From: Spirodela intermedia
Lineage: Eukaryota > Streptophyta > Magnoliopsida > Alismatales > Araceae
NCBI GenBank assembly: GCA_902729315.2
Contig: LR746278.1
Coordinates: forward strand, 3,915,501 to 3,979,500
Direction of reading: 5' to 3'
DNA: 64,000 nt
Of this stretch, positions 1 to 13,112 are shown piece after piece. Positions within the stretch are counted from its first letter, which is position 1. Each line of letters begins with the position of its first letter. The position numbers were made by a program, and so were the translations under genes. The notes beneath the pieces are model-generated. The model had not been told where the DNA came from. It made no database searches and worked only from the letters and a program-made list of their open reading frames with translations.

Positions 1-267
<267 letters not shown>

Positions 268-341
268 GTTGAGCTAGGACGACTAGGAGAAGTACCTCGG
301 ACAGATCTGGGGTGTGCTCTTTGTTGTCAAGAGTTGTTGGA

Positions 342-347
342 AATAAA
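342..347 (+). promoter_or_regulatory. Candidate polyadenylation signal of dirigent copy 1
   Basis: An AATAAA hexamer lies 75 bases after the stop codon. The same hexamer at the same distance follows the second dirigent copy at 7435-7440. Confidence 0.5.
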
Positions 348-429
348 TGAGAACGTCTGTCGTGTCGTGATTTAAATCATCGTTTGCCGACCTTCAGCTT
401 CAGTGCAGTTTAATTCGGATCTTACCATT

Positions 430-2930
430 ATAAAATTGGAATATGAGTATGTTAATTTCATTTTTTGATTTACTATATAGATGGATTTTTTTAACAAAAT
501 CCCAAGAGTTTTTTTAGTTCCCGGTTCTTTGAGTCCACTTAATTTAACGGTGAATTCATTCGTCTTTTTACTTGGCACTTTGGTCCTTGAAAGCTTATGA
601 GAAAGTTCTTCTCGTTTCCTTATAATAGTTAGCTAAGAATCATTTTCCAAGGAGTTTTTCCTTCAATTTCAGACATTTTTATTTTTAAAGATGATTACAC
701 TCTCTGATTGGTAAACATAGAAATGTAGTTATTCATCAAAATGCTTTTAAGAATATATCTAGTATCTGTGCTATTACCAATAAGGCACGCAAAAATAAAA
801 GAAATAATAATATATCCCTATGAGAAATTCCTTCTAGCAAGGAAAACTTATTTCTTTTCCAACCGTGTTATCAATAATATTTTCCCTTTTTTTTTAATTT
901 CACTAACTCTATGCACACCTATGAACTATCTAAATACTTATTTTGTAAAATATCATTTTAGCATAACATAATTATGAGGTAGAGCAGGAGGTCTCTACAG
1001 ATTAGCCACATTCAATATTCTTTCTTCCAAATCATTAAATCTTGACCAAAACACTAAATTGTGGGATTTATTAAGTGAAAATATGGGAGGAGGCTTTGTT
1101 GACGCCCTTAGTTTTGACGCTTCTAAAAAAAAAAAAACTACTGATTTATAAAATATTTATTAAATATTTACTGAATATTTACTGAACCATAAACTGATTA
1201 CCTATAAATTTATGTTACATGTCTACTATCATTGAGATACATTCTAAATATACATTGATTATGCTCAAAACAATCATTTAGCAAACAATAAATCTAAAGA
1301 GTTTTATCTTTGATATATTTTCATGTTGAATATAATACAACATCATATTGTCCAGACATAAGTACAAATAAATATGTCAACATATGTAACGAGGTCTCAC
1401 ATACAATCCAAAAATATAATGTCACTTACCTACTTAAAACACAAGACCTAAGTAACACGAAGTCAAAAGCCTTAATGAGAAAAGCACCTATAGAAAACAA
1501 AGTATATGAAGTTAGGCACGAGGTTTGAACTCAGCACTTAAACTATGAAAATGTTGGATTTATAATAATCAAAATATTTGAATATCACAAAGAGCAAAGT
1601 CACTAGTAAGATTTGAAATCAAGACCTCAATAATACTATGCTAGAAAGCTAATCAGAGAAATACAAAGTAATATGAGATGATCAATATCTAAGACAAGAA
1701 TCAAATTTATGACATACATAATGGTTGAACTGAAGTGTTCATATATGACCTTCATAGAAACAAAAAGGTCACCATGTACCTTTGTCCCTAACACATCAAC
1801 GCAATCTGTGGACAAAATGATGAAGCAAATGGACTTACTTCAACTTAACTTCAGAGGTAGAAATAATCCTTGATGAATCACGTAACTCTCAAATAAAGTT
1901 TTGAATATAGTCTATTAGAAAACTATAAGTCTAAATCAAGAAAGGAAGATATGAAATTAGAATCTACTCTACTTTATACTTATTCTTCTCTCACTCAATC
2001 TCAAGTGAGATCAATCTTGACAAATCAAGAGATCCATAAGACTTGAGAAAATCAGGATAAATAAGACCTAAGGTTCAATCCAAATGTCACTCTAGAACAT
2101 CCCTAAATCTAACCCCTACCTACCCTCTATGAAGATATAATTCCTTTCTCACTGAGATGATTATTAGAAGAAGGGATACAAGGAAAAAAAATATGATTTT
2201 ATTAAAATAAAATATAGAAATACATAAATTGACCACAAAAACTGTAGTACAATGTCTTCTTTGTTGACCCTTGGAGTGTTTCAAGAGGATTCGTCCTCAA
2301 GAGTTCTTATACATCTCATTTGGTGAGATTCTTGGAGTTGTTCTTCTTCTCCTTTAGGTGGCCTTTAGGTGGCTCATCTCCAAGCAATGAATGGCTTTTC
2401 TCTCTCCTTCAAGCTTTTATAGACCTCTTCTAAACTTCAATTTTAGCTCTTAGATCTTCTTCAAACATACACAATTATACCAAGAGGTGGGGGAGAGAGA
2501 GAAAATTAACGGTGGAAATTCAACCCTTGCCTAGGATGTAGAAAATTTCGGGAAAATAGAGAAATATTCAGAAAAAACTTTTAAAATTCATTTAAACCCA
2601 AAATAAAACCCATAAAAATTCATAAAAATCTAGAAAAGTGTTCAAAAATCATAAAAAAATATCTTTAGCATAATAACACATTCTAAAAGTTTCAATCATA
2701 ATCTAAACATCAAGAGATTTATTTTATACTTAATATTTAAATGAAGCTTATAAATAAATATATTATAAAAAAATAAAATTCACAAATTAAGCATGTATTT
2801 AGAACACTAGTTAGAAATTATGCTTCAATTATTTAATGCATAATTAAATATCATTTTTTGTGAAATTAAGCACTAATTGTCTAAATTATGAACTTAACAT
2901 ATAATTCATAAGTTATCATAACTTATGTTG
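430..2930. other. AT-rich intergenic spacer, no gene recognised
   Basis: No credible coding region was seen. Bases about 760-1000 resemble about 8190-8420 downstream of the second dirigent gene at a clearly lower identity than the genes themselves, so this is old duplicated spacer. The part around 2160-2900 is rich in repeated AAAAATTCA-type words and looks like a degraded repeat or LTR relic; this is a weak call. Confidence 0.5.
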
Positions 2931-3194
2931 AGAAGAGCCCTGAAGGCTTGAGGATTAAATTTTGATTTCTATCCTTGAAATGGGTTTTCTCTCAAACTAT
3001 GGTTCAAAAAGGAAATTCCTTATATAAAGTGGAGTTTGAAAATTTTTATCTTTTTTCTATTTTTCCATCTAGTGCCTTAAAATTATGCTTATCACATCCT
3101 GAATAAAATGTGAAATTTATTTGAAAATATTAAAACTTTTATAAATTTAGAAGTAAAGTCCACTACTTGCCTAGTCCCAAGTCTTACAAAGTGT

Positions 3195-3327
<133 letters not shown>

Positions 3328-4739
3328 ATGTATCTATCTCTCTCTTTCATACACACACACAATCTATCCTCCCATCCCCCTCTCTTGTCTTCAAGGTCAC
3401 CATCTTAAAATCCCTCTGCCTCTCTCCCTCTTCCTTCTGTTATTTGGTCCTCCTACTCGCTCTTAACTGATTGTAGCTTACTATGGCCCATCCTGAGCAT
3501 CACATATGTATTACCTCAAGCATGTTGTAGAGCAGAATCTCTACGGTTCCCCCATCAAACCATGTTCACTAAAGATTTAGGAGAACCCACAGGTATATTT
3601 TGATGGCGAGTCATAATAACCTTCTGGGTTATTGATGGATGCCCAATTTGGGTCGGACAGACCTCGAGCTAAGGATGGGCACCAAGGGGGAGGGAAGAGA
3701 CAGGGTGCTGGGACTTCACTGATTCACAAACCTTGAATACAGAGTGAGGGTCCTTGGATTCCAAAGAGCATGAGGAACTTAGGGAAAGGGGAGAGATACA
3801 TGGGAGGGTAGGAAACAGAGGGCACTCGCAAGATTCCTCTTTCGAGATGGTGGGTCTCTGGGGTTCTTCTTCCTTCTCTTTCCTGCCTTTACTCTTCCTG
3901 TCATTTTGTCTAAATCTTTGTGGTCGCGGAATGGCCCGACCAGCCCTGCTAATCGTTAAGCAGATCTTAACGATCACCTCGGCCATCGCTGACTGTTCAG
4001 CTGTTGCCGACCATTCGGCTGTTCCTTGCAGAGGCTCCGTATACCCGATTACCTTCTGCAATCAGATCCGGGATCTTAGACCATGAGGATAATTAGTTGA
4101 GGCTGGAGCCTCAACAGTTATATGGTCTTTCTGAGGGCTCCGAAGATTTAGGCCCAAAAGTTGGCTGAATTCATCGTTGACCCACCCACTCTCAGCCCAG
4201 TTTTCCCACGAAGGCCCATGTTTGTCGGGGATTCAGCCATTTGAGAGGGCACAATCAGCTCCCCAAGACTTGTGGGGCATTTAAGGCAAGCCCACTTTAG
4301 GACGCTTTTTATTACACGGGGAATACTTTGTCCCGAAAAAGGCCCGTTGACGTCTGCCTGAACGACAGACCGTCGTATTAGTACCAGCAGCGAACACGGC
4401 CGGAACGAAGAACACTCCCGTGTACAGCTTCCCGCCACTCACAATGTTAAATGGTGAGGTGGGACCTTCCCCCCGCTTGCAGCCTAGTTTGATAAGGCAC
4501 GGTCAACTCCCTAAGATTTGTAGGCAATTTAAGGCAATCCCACTTTTAGGATCCTTCTGCTATCACGCAGGGAATACTTCATCCAGAGGAAAATGGAGCT
4601 TTGGTTCCTTCTCAGGGTGCCTAAACGGGATTATCTTTCCCGCCCTTGCAGGTCTTGTTTGAGGATTTGTGAGCGTTTATCTTTCTCTTATTTCGTTTTG
4701 ATTTAACCGTTTTTTCCTTATTCTTCGTCTTCAGTCTTT

Positions 4740-5275
4740 GATTCTTATTTCACAATCCAATTCCTGTCAAAAATGGAATTTTTAGATATATAATCATTCA
4801 TTAATAAGTAACAGAGCTTCGTTTCAAATTTTATATCAATCCGACAAGTATTCCCGGAGAAATCACCATTTTTGTATAATTATTCGTTTAGTGATGATTT
4901 TTCCCGATTTTTCCGGCATTTTCTGACTTTTCCGGTCGCCTCTCCGCGCGAGAGGCAAGTTAACGGTCAACCGGTCGCTCTTCCCTTTTATTATTTTATT
5001 ATTTGATTACTTTCATCCTAATAAATTCACGAAAATTCAGAAGACAAAATATTAAAAATTACGACACTCTCCTTAAAATTGAAAATAAAATCCCAAAAAT
5101 TATAGAAATTTTAAAAAACGTCTCAACTCATTTCCAGAATTCGAAATAATAAACTTTCATATTTACGTTCACATTTAACCTTTTGTTTTTAAAAGAAATA
5201 TCAATAAATCAATGTAAATGCATAAAACCTTATTTTTCCGAAAATATTTTAACAAAATAAAGTGTCAACATAGAT
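4740..5275. mobile_element. Possible LTR-like insertion in the U1 first intron
   Basis: This AT-rich block has repeated AAAATTC words and a CCGGTCGCC/CCGGTCGC pair and interrupts the U1 intron. The corresponding U2 intron runs through without it. A segment from TGTCAA at 4765 to TCAACA at 5270 has TG...CA ends, but I saw no target-site duplication. It may be a degraded solo LTR; the call is tentative. Confidence 0.35.
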
Positions 5276-5320
5276 AAAAATTGATGAAGAGAACTATCAC
5301 TTCCCATCGCTAGTTTGGTG

Positions 5321-5489
5321 GCTGAGCTTGGCCTAACTACCAACAGTACCTGATGGCCTTGGGTCTCTCAACGCATGCGGGTGATGAAGATTCTGCATCC
5401 TTACGGATGCGCTTACTGGACTGATTCAAATCTCATGATCGTAGAGGAAAGATGAACCACCCCTGAGTGAGCTTGGCACTCATGGTTTC
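5321..5489. repeat. Conserved intron block, U1 copy
   Basis: A block of about 170 bases lies about 130 bases upstream of the second family exon. It occurs in all five units at nearly the same distance. Shared words include GTACCTGATGG, CTGAGTGAGCTTGGCACTCA and TCAAAGCATG-like sequence. It contains stops in all frames I tried and is not an exon I recognise. Confidence 0.7.
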
Positions 5490-6678
5490 AATTAATTATT
5501 TGACTTGTTTCAAAAGCAAAGCCTTTCCTTTATTATCTCACTATCACAAGCATGAAAGAGGTTCTTCTTTTTTAATGATCATCCATTAATCCATTAAAGT
5601 TTATTCGTTTTGTTTACTCGGGTGGAATATTATGTTGATGAACGTGCAAATCCTGAAACTTTATTATCTGATGCGGTTCAGACAGTGACAACACCTCGTC
5701 ACAACCTTCCTGCGATGGTAAACGGAGTGTCTGACTTTAGGAGTCCAAGACATGAGGTTAAAAGTTGTTTCATTCAGGGAGAAAGCGAACCATCGGTCAA
5801 TGATGCGACTGAGGTACTCAATTCTATCATCTTTCCTTTGCATTCATCCGTCATTGGTGTTTGCTGTTTGGGCTCTTGTTCGAATTCGTTATATATATAT
5901 ATATTGAAGCATTGTACTGTTTGCCTCATTGCCTTCTGTATGTATTTTATTGGGATTAACATAGTTCATCATATTTGAACTTTATTTGGAGAAAACTGCA
6001 TGCTGTCAACTGAATTGTCGAATATTAAGTCTAGCTTCTATGCTGAAATCAGATATGTGAAGAATATACTTTACTATTTTATCTAGAAATAGTTTACTTG
6101 CTTTGGCGTTTATCAGATATTTGTGTGCTGCAGTATGAATGACTTTTGGCGAATCTCATCCAAAGGCCTGGAATGATTCCAACCCTGGTTCTCTCAAGTC
6201 GAGACTTATGCTTGCCAAAATTATTTGAATGAAATTTTCAATCCATCCATTGGCTATCCAGAGGCCTGGATCACTGTCCAGCCGCGTGGAGTTTTTTATC
6301 GCTAGCTTGGCTTGTTACATCGGACCCACGAGTCACCTGCCCGGCACACTACCTAGTCAAATTCACGACGACGACGATTATGTTTACTCCTTTCCAAGCT
6401 TTATCTCTGTTCAACCCAGAAGCCTACTACATGGGGAAAAAGGGTCGGGACAGCTTTTTCTCCCGTTGGGTCTTTGGTGGGATGGCACTCGAGGAAACGC
6501 CGTTCTTTTGCAGGTCGGCTGAGCGGGAGGCCGGGTTGGTCTAGGCTGCATGAAAAGCCCAACCCTCTCAGTCTCTCTGCCACGTGGTCGATGGTTCAAG
6601 TGGAGGCAGTAGGTGAGATCTAGCGAGAGCATGGAAAGGAAGAAGACGGAGAGAGCTTCAAAACATTTGGGAGGCTAC

Positions 6679-6684
6679 TATAAG
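6679..6684 (+). promoter_or_regulatory. Candidate TATA box of the dirigent gene
   Basis: TATAAG lies 104 bases before the dirigent start codon, leaving a plausible leader of about 75 bases. It is the best TATA-like sequence in the upstream 150 bases. Confidence 0.5.
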
Positions 6685-6787
6685 TTCGGTGGCACTTCAG
6701 AGCATCTCTTCTCAAAAACCGGAGTCGCCACTCTCTCAGTGGAAGAGGAGCCCAACATCTCTCTTCCCTTCGCTTCTCCCATAGAGA

Positions 6788-7360
6788 ATGGAGCGGGGTT
6801 ACCTCCATAGCCGATTCCCAGCCTTATTCTTCTTCCTGGCATTGCTCCTCACCTCCCCCGCCATTTCGACCAAGAGTGTCAGGAGAATCCAGCCGTGCAA
6901 GTCCCTGGTGCTCTTCCTCCACGACATCAACTACAACGGCAAGAACGCCGCCAACGCGACGTCGGCCACCGTGACGGCGGCGCCGTGGGCCAACCGCACC
7001 ATCCTCACCCCCATGACGCTGTTCGGCGACATCGTCGTGTTCGACGATCCCGTGACGCTGGACAACAACCTCCACTCCCCGCCCGTTGGCCGCGCTCAGG
7101 GCCTCTACCTGTACGACAGCAAGACCATCTTCACGGCATGGTTCGCCTTCAGCCTGGTGCTCAACTCCACCGACTACAAGGGAACCATAAACCTGGTGGG
7201 CGCCGACCCTCTCATGAATCTGACTAGAGACATATCGGTGGTCGGCGGGACCGGAGATTTCTTCATGACTCGAGGTATTGCTACCCTCATGACCGACGCC
7301 ACCGAGGGCGTCGTCTACTTCCGCCTACGCCTCGACATCAAGCTCTACGAGTGCTACTGA
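6788..7360 (+). CDS. Dirigent protein, complete intronless gene
   Basis: The 190-residue product has the usual dirigent length and layout. A hydrophobic signal peptide covers about residues 10-29 (a run of Phe, Leu and Ala). It is followed by LVLFLHDI near the start of the barrel, the [12 protein letters not shown] segment, the [15 protein letters not shown] segment and a conserved YECY end. Four Asn-X-Ser/Thr sequons (NAT, NRT, NST, NLT) suggest glycosylation in the secretory pathway. The family guides radical coupling of monolignols or related phenols in the apoplast; the exact substrate cannot be read from sequence. The single exon is typical of the family. The gene lies directly downstream of the truncated family unit U1 and is over 99 percent identical to the copy at the window start across their shared 429 bases. 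Confidence 0.95.
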   Translation: MERGYLHSRFPALFFFLALLLTSPAISTKSVRRIQPCKSLVLFLHDINYNGKNAANATSATVTAAPWANRTILTPMTLFGDIVVFDDPVTLDNNLHSPPVGRAQGLYLYDSKTIFTAWFAFSLVLNSTDYKGTINLVGADPLMNLTRDISVVGGTGDFFMTRGIATLMTDATEGVVYFRLRLDIKLYECY

Positions 7361-7434
7361 GTTGAGCTAGGACGACTAGGAGAAGTACCTCGGACAGATC
7401 TGGGGTGTGCTCTTTGTTGTCAAGAGTTGTTGGA

Positions 7435-7440
7435 AATAAA
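7435..7440 (+). promoter_or_regulatory. Candidate polyadenylation signal of dirigent copy 2
   Basis: AATAAA lies 75 bases after the stop, matching the first copy. Confidence 0.5.
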
Positions 7441-7522
7441 TGAGAACGTCTGTCGTGTCGTGATTTAAATCACCGTTTGCCGACCTTCAGCTTCAGTGCA
7501 GTTTAATTCGGATCTTACCATT

Positions 7523-10500
7523 CATAAACTTGCAACATATAAGTATACTAATTTCTTGTTCTCATTTTACTGTATACATGATTTTTTAAAAATAAATCCC
7601 ACCAAGACTTAATTTTCACATATTTGGCAAATGGAGAGGAGGTGAGAATGCTATAGATTAGGATTTATTTTTACTATTTTTCTAAGATTTAATTTCACAC
7701 TTGTTTTCCTCAAGTCTTTAAGTGACATAGGGATCTAAATGAGATTTTATTTCAGTCCTGATCATTTCTTTTACAGCTTTACTTTACTCCATTATCCTTC
7801 TTTATATTTTTGAGTGACATAGGAATCTGAAGAAGATTATTTCCACATTTTTATTATTTTATTGATCCCATCAGGAGATGATGCCGTTTTCCCCTGTTTT
7901 TAGTTTTTCATTTCTTTCTTTGTTTGTTTCCAAATCCTTGCATGACAAGTGGGTGACACACTTGACAGAGAAGAACTACGTTTATTTGTCTTTCATTTAC
8001 TTTTACTCTATCAAGTCTCATAATTTCTTTTGCCATTTTAATTTAATAAGTATTTGGTAACATAATTTAATAATATGTTTGACTATCATCCTTGAGGACA
8101 ACCTAAACTCACCATAATTTAAAAACTAGTTCTAAGTTTACTATAAGTATTAAATTTGACATGCTTTAATTCAACTAAAATGCAATCAGCTATTACCAAT
8201 AAGGTATGCAAAAGAAAGGAATAATCACATATCCCCATACAAATTATTTATAGTAAGGAAAACATAATTCTTTCCAAATAGTGTGGTCAATACTATTTTC
8301 TCTAATTTTTTATTTCAATAACTCTATGTACACTCAAGAACTGGTTAAATACTTATTTTTCTAAAAAGTCATTTTAGCATAACATAATTATGAGGTGGAG
8401 AGAGAGGTTTTTAAAAATAAGGCACATTTAAATATCATTTAAATATTGTTTGTCATTTATTTGGTTTACAAGGGCATACAAGGCCAAGTAAAAATATCAG
8501 AGGAGGTTTTCCTTTAATCAAGTGGTCGTGGTTTACAGTGGATCTATACTCAAATAACTCAACTAATAATATGAAAAATTACTGGCAAATAAAGTATTCT
8601 CTCATATCTGTGTATTTTGTTTTACAATAATTTCCCTTACTATTGCTTTAATATATGATCCCCAATCCAACGGTTAATTATTTCACAAATGCACGTTCCA
8701 ATTTATTTTCAAAACCATGTAAATAAATAAATTGAAAATTCTGAAGAACCCAATGTTATCCATTCTGACATTGATTATGTAGTTTAATTCTTACTTTGCC
8801 ACCAACACTGCCAAGCTATGTGCATTATGTTGACTTAGGAGCTAAAGTAAAATTTTGATGCTAGAAAACTGTATAGAAGAATAATATAGTAAGGTTTGTC
8901 ATTGTAGCATTGTCTATCTAGATGATTTTGATATTTTTTCTTGTGGTTAACCTTCAACTTGAGAAGAATCAACTCAAGGGAAAATTGTTACGAAAAAACT
9001 GAATTAAATATTTTACATGGCCTTAAAACTCCAAGATATGTTACATGTTATCTAATATTATTTAAATTATTTTTTATTAATTTCATACTAATTATTTTAT
9101 GATGCTCCATGTGCCAAAATAAGTCCCAATATGTGTCACCACATAATGAGAGAGTAGATAGCTATTGAGTGCTATGGAAAATAACAAAAACAAAAATAGC
9201 TAATGGAACACACTAATTCTATTAAAAGGCACTTTTTGGTCGATTAAATGATGAATAAAACTGATGAAAAGTCCAAATAATTAAGTTTAAATTAGTAGAA
9301 TGCACTCCACAAGCTTATAAGCTAAGAATCATGAAGATATATCATCAAAGGGCATGAATTGAAGATCTAAAGAGGGCACAAAGGTGAAACCTCACCAAAG
9401 GAGCATCCATGATTTTTAAAGGGATAAGTAGGAAGTTAAACTAGTATAGTAGACTTAGAGCCATGAATTTTGATTAGCATTGTAATCTAAAAGAAGGTTT
9501 TGAAGATAGATTTTGAGTTATCTAGATCTATTAAACATAGTGAATGTAGCTGAAGTATAATAATTCAAATGTCATTGACTAAAGCCAAAGACATAAACCT
9601 TGCATAATGGAGTAGGATAAGAAAAGAAATCATTAAAAATGAGTCTATGATGATACAATATTGACAACATGTCATTTATATGTGATGAGATTAGTAATAC
9701 ATAATTGGTATGTTTTATACATTAATTCATGAAAATTATATAGATTTAAAGTCAAATGAAGTAAAGCCTTTTCTAGATTAATTTTTACATAATTTTATAC
9801 CATGTTTATACTTTGAATATTTCTTGATTATACGTTAATATGCTCTACTTGTTATTTTTTCCCCTTAAATCTATCATAATTAAGGCTTAAAAAAAATCGT
9901 AGAGTTCATTTTTCTTGATACATATGTTTTAAAAAAAAATTAATTTTCATAATATTTTCGAAATATGTTGATTTCTAGGGGTATTTTGAAACCCAATAAG
10001 GAAGCCCACTAAGAGGCCCATTGGGTTTGTTTAATTAATTATATTAAAATGACTTGAGGAGAGAAAAATGAGTGGAGAAAGGAGTGGAGAAAGGGGTAGA
10101 GAAATGAAATATGATTCTCACTAAAAATCAACCAATTTCCTAACCAATTGATTCTTATGTGCCTATTGATAAAGCCTCAATATTACATGATAGGATATGT
10201 ATATTTGATATGATTGAGGCTTTATTCACATAGTTTAAATATCTTAATGAAAGCATACATTCAATGAAAATATATTTTTCATGTGAATTTATATTATTTA
10301 CTGAATTACATATAAAAAAAATTATAACATGCATATTCTATTGAATCAAAAGGGTTTTTATGTAATGTTGGATATTCTAATAGATGAAAATTTTATATTT
10401 ACATACAGAGAAATTAAAAGAAGGCTAGTATAAATTTTAAATGGATTCTCTATAATTTTTAAGTGTTTAATGAGTTGACCAGTGGACCCATTACACGTGG

Positions 10501-10712
10501 TCCATTATTAAGTCACATACCAGCCCATTCTAATAGGGGGTATTTAAAGGTAGAGAGAGGAGAAAGAAAAGGGGGGAAGCATGCACGATCAGCAGAAATT
10601 AGGGCTTGTAGAGAGAAGATAGAGGAGGGCGATGAGTGAAAGAATGAGAAATCATAACACCGAAAACTACAACGACGACAATAGCAACCACATTGACGGT
10701 GGTGATGAGTCC
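7523..10712. other. AT-rich intergenic DNA, no gene recognised
   Basis: I found no credible exon. Bases 8190-8420 are the paralogue of 760-1000. Around 10170-10224 a perfect 12-base inverted pair (TAAAGCCTCAAT and its complement) encloses a 31-base loop. Near 10530-10570 there is a TATTTAAA followed by purine-rich sequence that resembles a promoter or LTR relic, but no reading frame follows it. Confidence 0.5.
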
Positions 10713-10979
10713 CATTTTGTGTGATAGGCAGAAAAGGGACTGGGCATGGCGGTGGTAGTGCTCATGATGGTGATAGTAATAGTGGTGATGACAGCAACAG
10801 TGGCTGCAAACTCTCATTTGTGTGACAAGCAAAGGAGGAGAGGAGCACAACAGCGACAGCACTCACGATGGCGACAACAATAATGGTGGTGACAGAGGTA
10901 GCGACTACGAACTCCCGTTTGGTGTGATAGGCAAAGGAAGAGACGAGCATGAAGATAGTGGTATAGTGACAACAATATG
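10713..10979. repeat. Degenerate minisatellite, unit about 100 bp
   Basis: Roughly two and a half imperfect units start with a C(A/G)TTTxGTGTGA(T/C)A(A/G)GCA core at about 10713, 10815 and 10916. Each contains trinucleotide-like GGTGAT, GACAAC and CAGCGA words. The minus-strand open frames across it are His/Cys/Val-rich, as expected from such repeats, and are not convincing genes. Confidence 0.7.
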
Positions 10980-11739
10980 CCCTCGACAATAGCAACAACA
11001 GCTATACTCTCAAGCTTCAAATTGAATGTTTTAGTTTCTGCACGTGTTTAGTTCTATATTTCTTTTTCTTTATGAATGTTGTAAATTATAGATTATGTGA
11101 GATTTTTAACATTCACAGAATTTCAACACACTGACTCTGTATTTTTTGTAGTGTCAATATAATCTAGGGTTCCTTCTCAAACACATGTTTAGTGCTCTAT
11201 TAGCAGACTAGCTGCTGGTGGAGGTGTTTTCACCTCTGTCATTTTTCATAAATTTATAATATTTCTTGTATTATTTTTCCTTTGGTTTCTCTAATTTTGA
11301 GTTTCTGAAATATCTAAAAAAGTTTTAAGTCTATGTTCATCTTTTATTTTTTGTGTGTCTTTAACCTCACCCAAACATTTAATAGAAAATACTCGTACAT
11401 CACATAATATCAAGTTTTCCTTGTTGATCAACCCAAATCTTCTATGCATTATAAATAATCAAAAGTATAATTTTTAGATTTGGTTTTAATAAATTTTAAA
11501 ATTAATTACTTCTTAAAACAACGACTAGAGTAACATTACTTGTAATCAATCCTAGATCTAAATCAAAATTTAATTATAGTGAAAAATGGATGTCTTCTTC
11601 CTTGTTGAGGTGGCAACTAGCAATGGTTTCAGGTTCTTAATGGAATTCTCATGTTGTTTTGAGATAAAAATCTGATTTTTACTTCATTTTGAATTCACTT
11701 CTTGACTCATTTAGGTGACAAGTAGATGAATCAAGGAAA

Positions 11740-12120
11740 CATTTGATTTTTTGAAATTTTCATTTACACACATTATGAAAGACCTAATTTTTAAGGTGCT
11801 ACTTAAATTAGAGACATTCAATTGTAAAATCTTGACACATGATGGTGGCCTAGTAGACTATGAGAATATAATTTTCTCTTTAATCAAGATAAGAGTTTTT
11901 TTGGTTCAAAATTTAGTAGGTGTTTGTATGTTGATGGATGGAAGATGTTCAAGTTGTGATTTTAGAGAAATAAGGATATTATGATATCCCATAAAAAAAT
12001 ATTGACGTAAAATGGAACTCTAAAAACATAGAGTTATTGATTTTTGTCAAGAGTTGAGAGTATTATGGATAGCCTCTATCTATATAAGTTCTTGACATAA
12101 TAGGTATTTTTAATTTTTGG
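11740..12120 (+). repeat. Relic of the family intron
   Basis: This stretch resembles 14920-15290 inside U2, including CTTGACACA(T/A)GATGGTGGCC and GAGAGTATTATGGATAGCCTCT. It is a stray or older copy of the intron between the second and third family exons, with no family exon beside it. Confidence 0.65.
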
Positions 12121-13081
12121 ATAGCACTGGTATCAATGACTTATCATTAGGTCTTACTCTCCAATAAAAGTCATTGAATTGAAATGGTCTATGAGACAAA
12201 TGTTCTTGAGAAAAGTATTTCATAAAGTGTTACCTATATGATTAGTCCTCAATGATTAGTTTATTTGAAACAGGTTGGCTCTCATACCAATTGATGCTTG
12301 TCAGAAGATTTAAGATGAATTAGGAGCATATTAATCAGTATTGTTCAAACTATCCTACATTCTTGATTTTATATTCAAATTATGTAACTTTGAATTAATA
12401 GTGTTTTAGACCACTTGGCTTACTCTACTCTCTTAAGCTCTCGTCACTAGGTTCTACTCACTTGATATAGTCAAATAGTGAATACCAAGCCTTCAGCTAC
12501 CCTCTGCTATATTTCATATCTCTAACCAGCCCTAATCCTTTAAAGAAAAACTTGTTCCATTTTCAACTTTATAAAGGGCCAACCTAACTAGCATCTAGCC
12601 AATCTATTTTAGATTCACATCCTCATAGTAGTAGAATTTATCAGATATATATATATAAAAAAGAGTAAATGCTCTTATAGATTCAGCACATAATTTTCAT
12701 AGCATGCATTCCTTAGTTGTAGGATGCACAAGTTGTGTAGAGATGAGCATTGAAGGCTTGATATAGAAACATTGATTTCTATCCATAAAATGAGTTTTTC
12801 TCAAACTATGATTCGAAAAGGAAATTCCTTATATAAGGATTGCATTTTACTAATTTTTTTGGAATTTTATTCATAAAAAATTGCTGAAAAATGGTCGCCT
12901 AATGGGTAGGATGCATTTCCAACTCGTTTCAAAGTACGGTTGAGTATTTTTTTTTTCCTATTTTGTCATGTATAATACTTAAATTATGCTTATCACATCC
13001 TGAATAAAATACTAAAGTTTGTATAAATTTAGAAGTAAAGTTCGCCGCTTGCCTGGTGCCAAGTCTCACGGAGTGTACATC

Positions 13082-13112
<31 letters not shown>
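13082..13112. repeat. (CT)n microsatellite
   Basis: About 31 bases of interrupted CT lie at the site paralogous to the much longer tract at 3200-3325. Confidence 0.95.

Larger units (their letters stand above)
4444..5777 (+). pseudogene. Tandem family unit U1, truncated and splice-defective
   Basis: This is the first of five units of an unrecognised gene family. A tiny first exon at 4444-4458 (MLNGE, then GT) aligns with those of U2 and U5. The second exon at about 5622-5777 stays open and keeps the VDERANPETL and SPRHEVKSC segments. Both of its splice sites are damaged: U3 and U5 have CTCAG before GTG where U1 has CTCGG, and the donor after ATTCAG is GG rather than GT. The intron is cut off near 6135, where dirigent upstream DNA begins, so no third (membrane) exon follows. 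U1 is therefore read as a dead copy left at a duplication junction. The alternative, a shorter read-through protein, seems unlikely. Confidence 0.75.

Noticed and set aside
10599-11020. His- and Cys-rich minus-strand open frames
   Set aside because: They follow the degenerate minisatellite at 10713-10979 and change character with each repeat unit.
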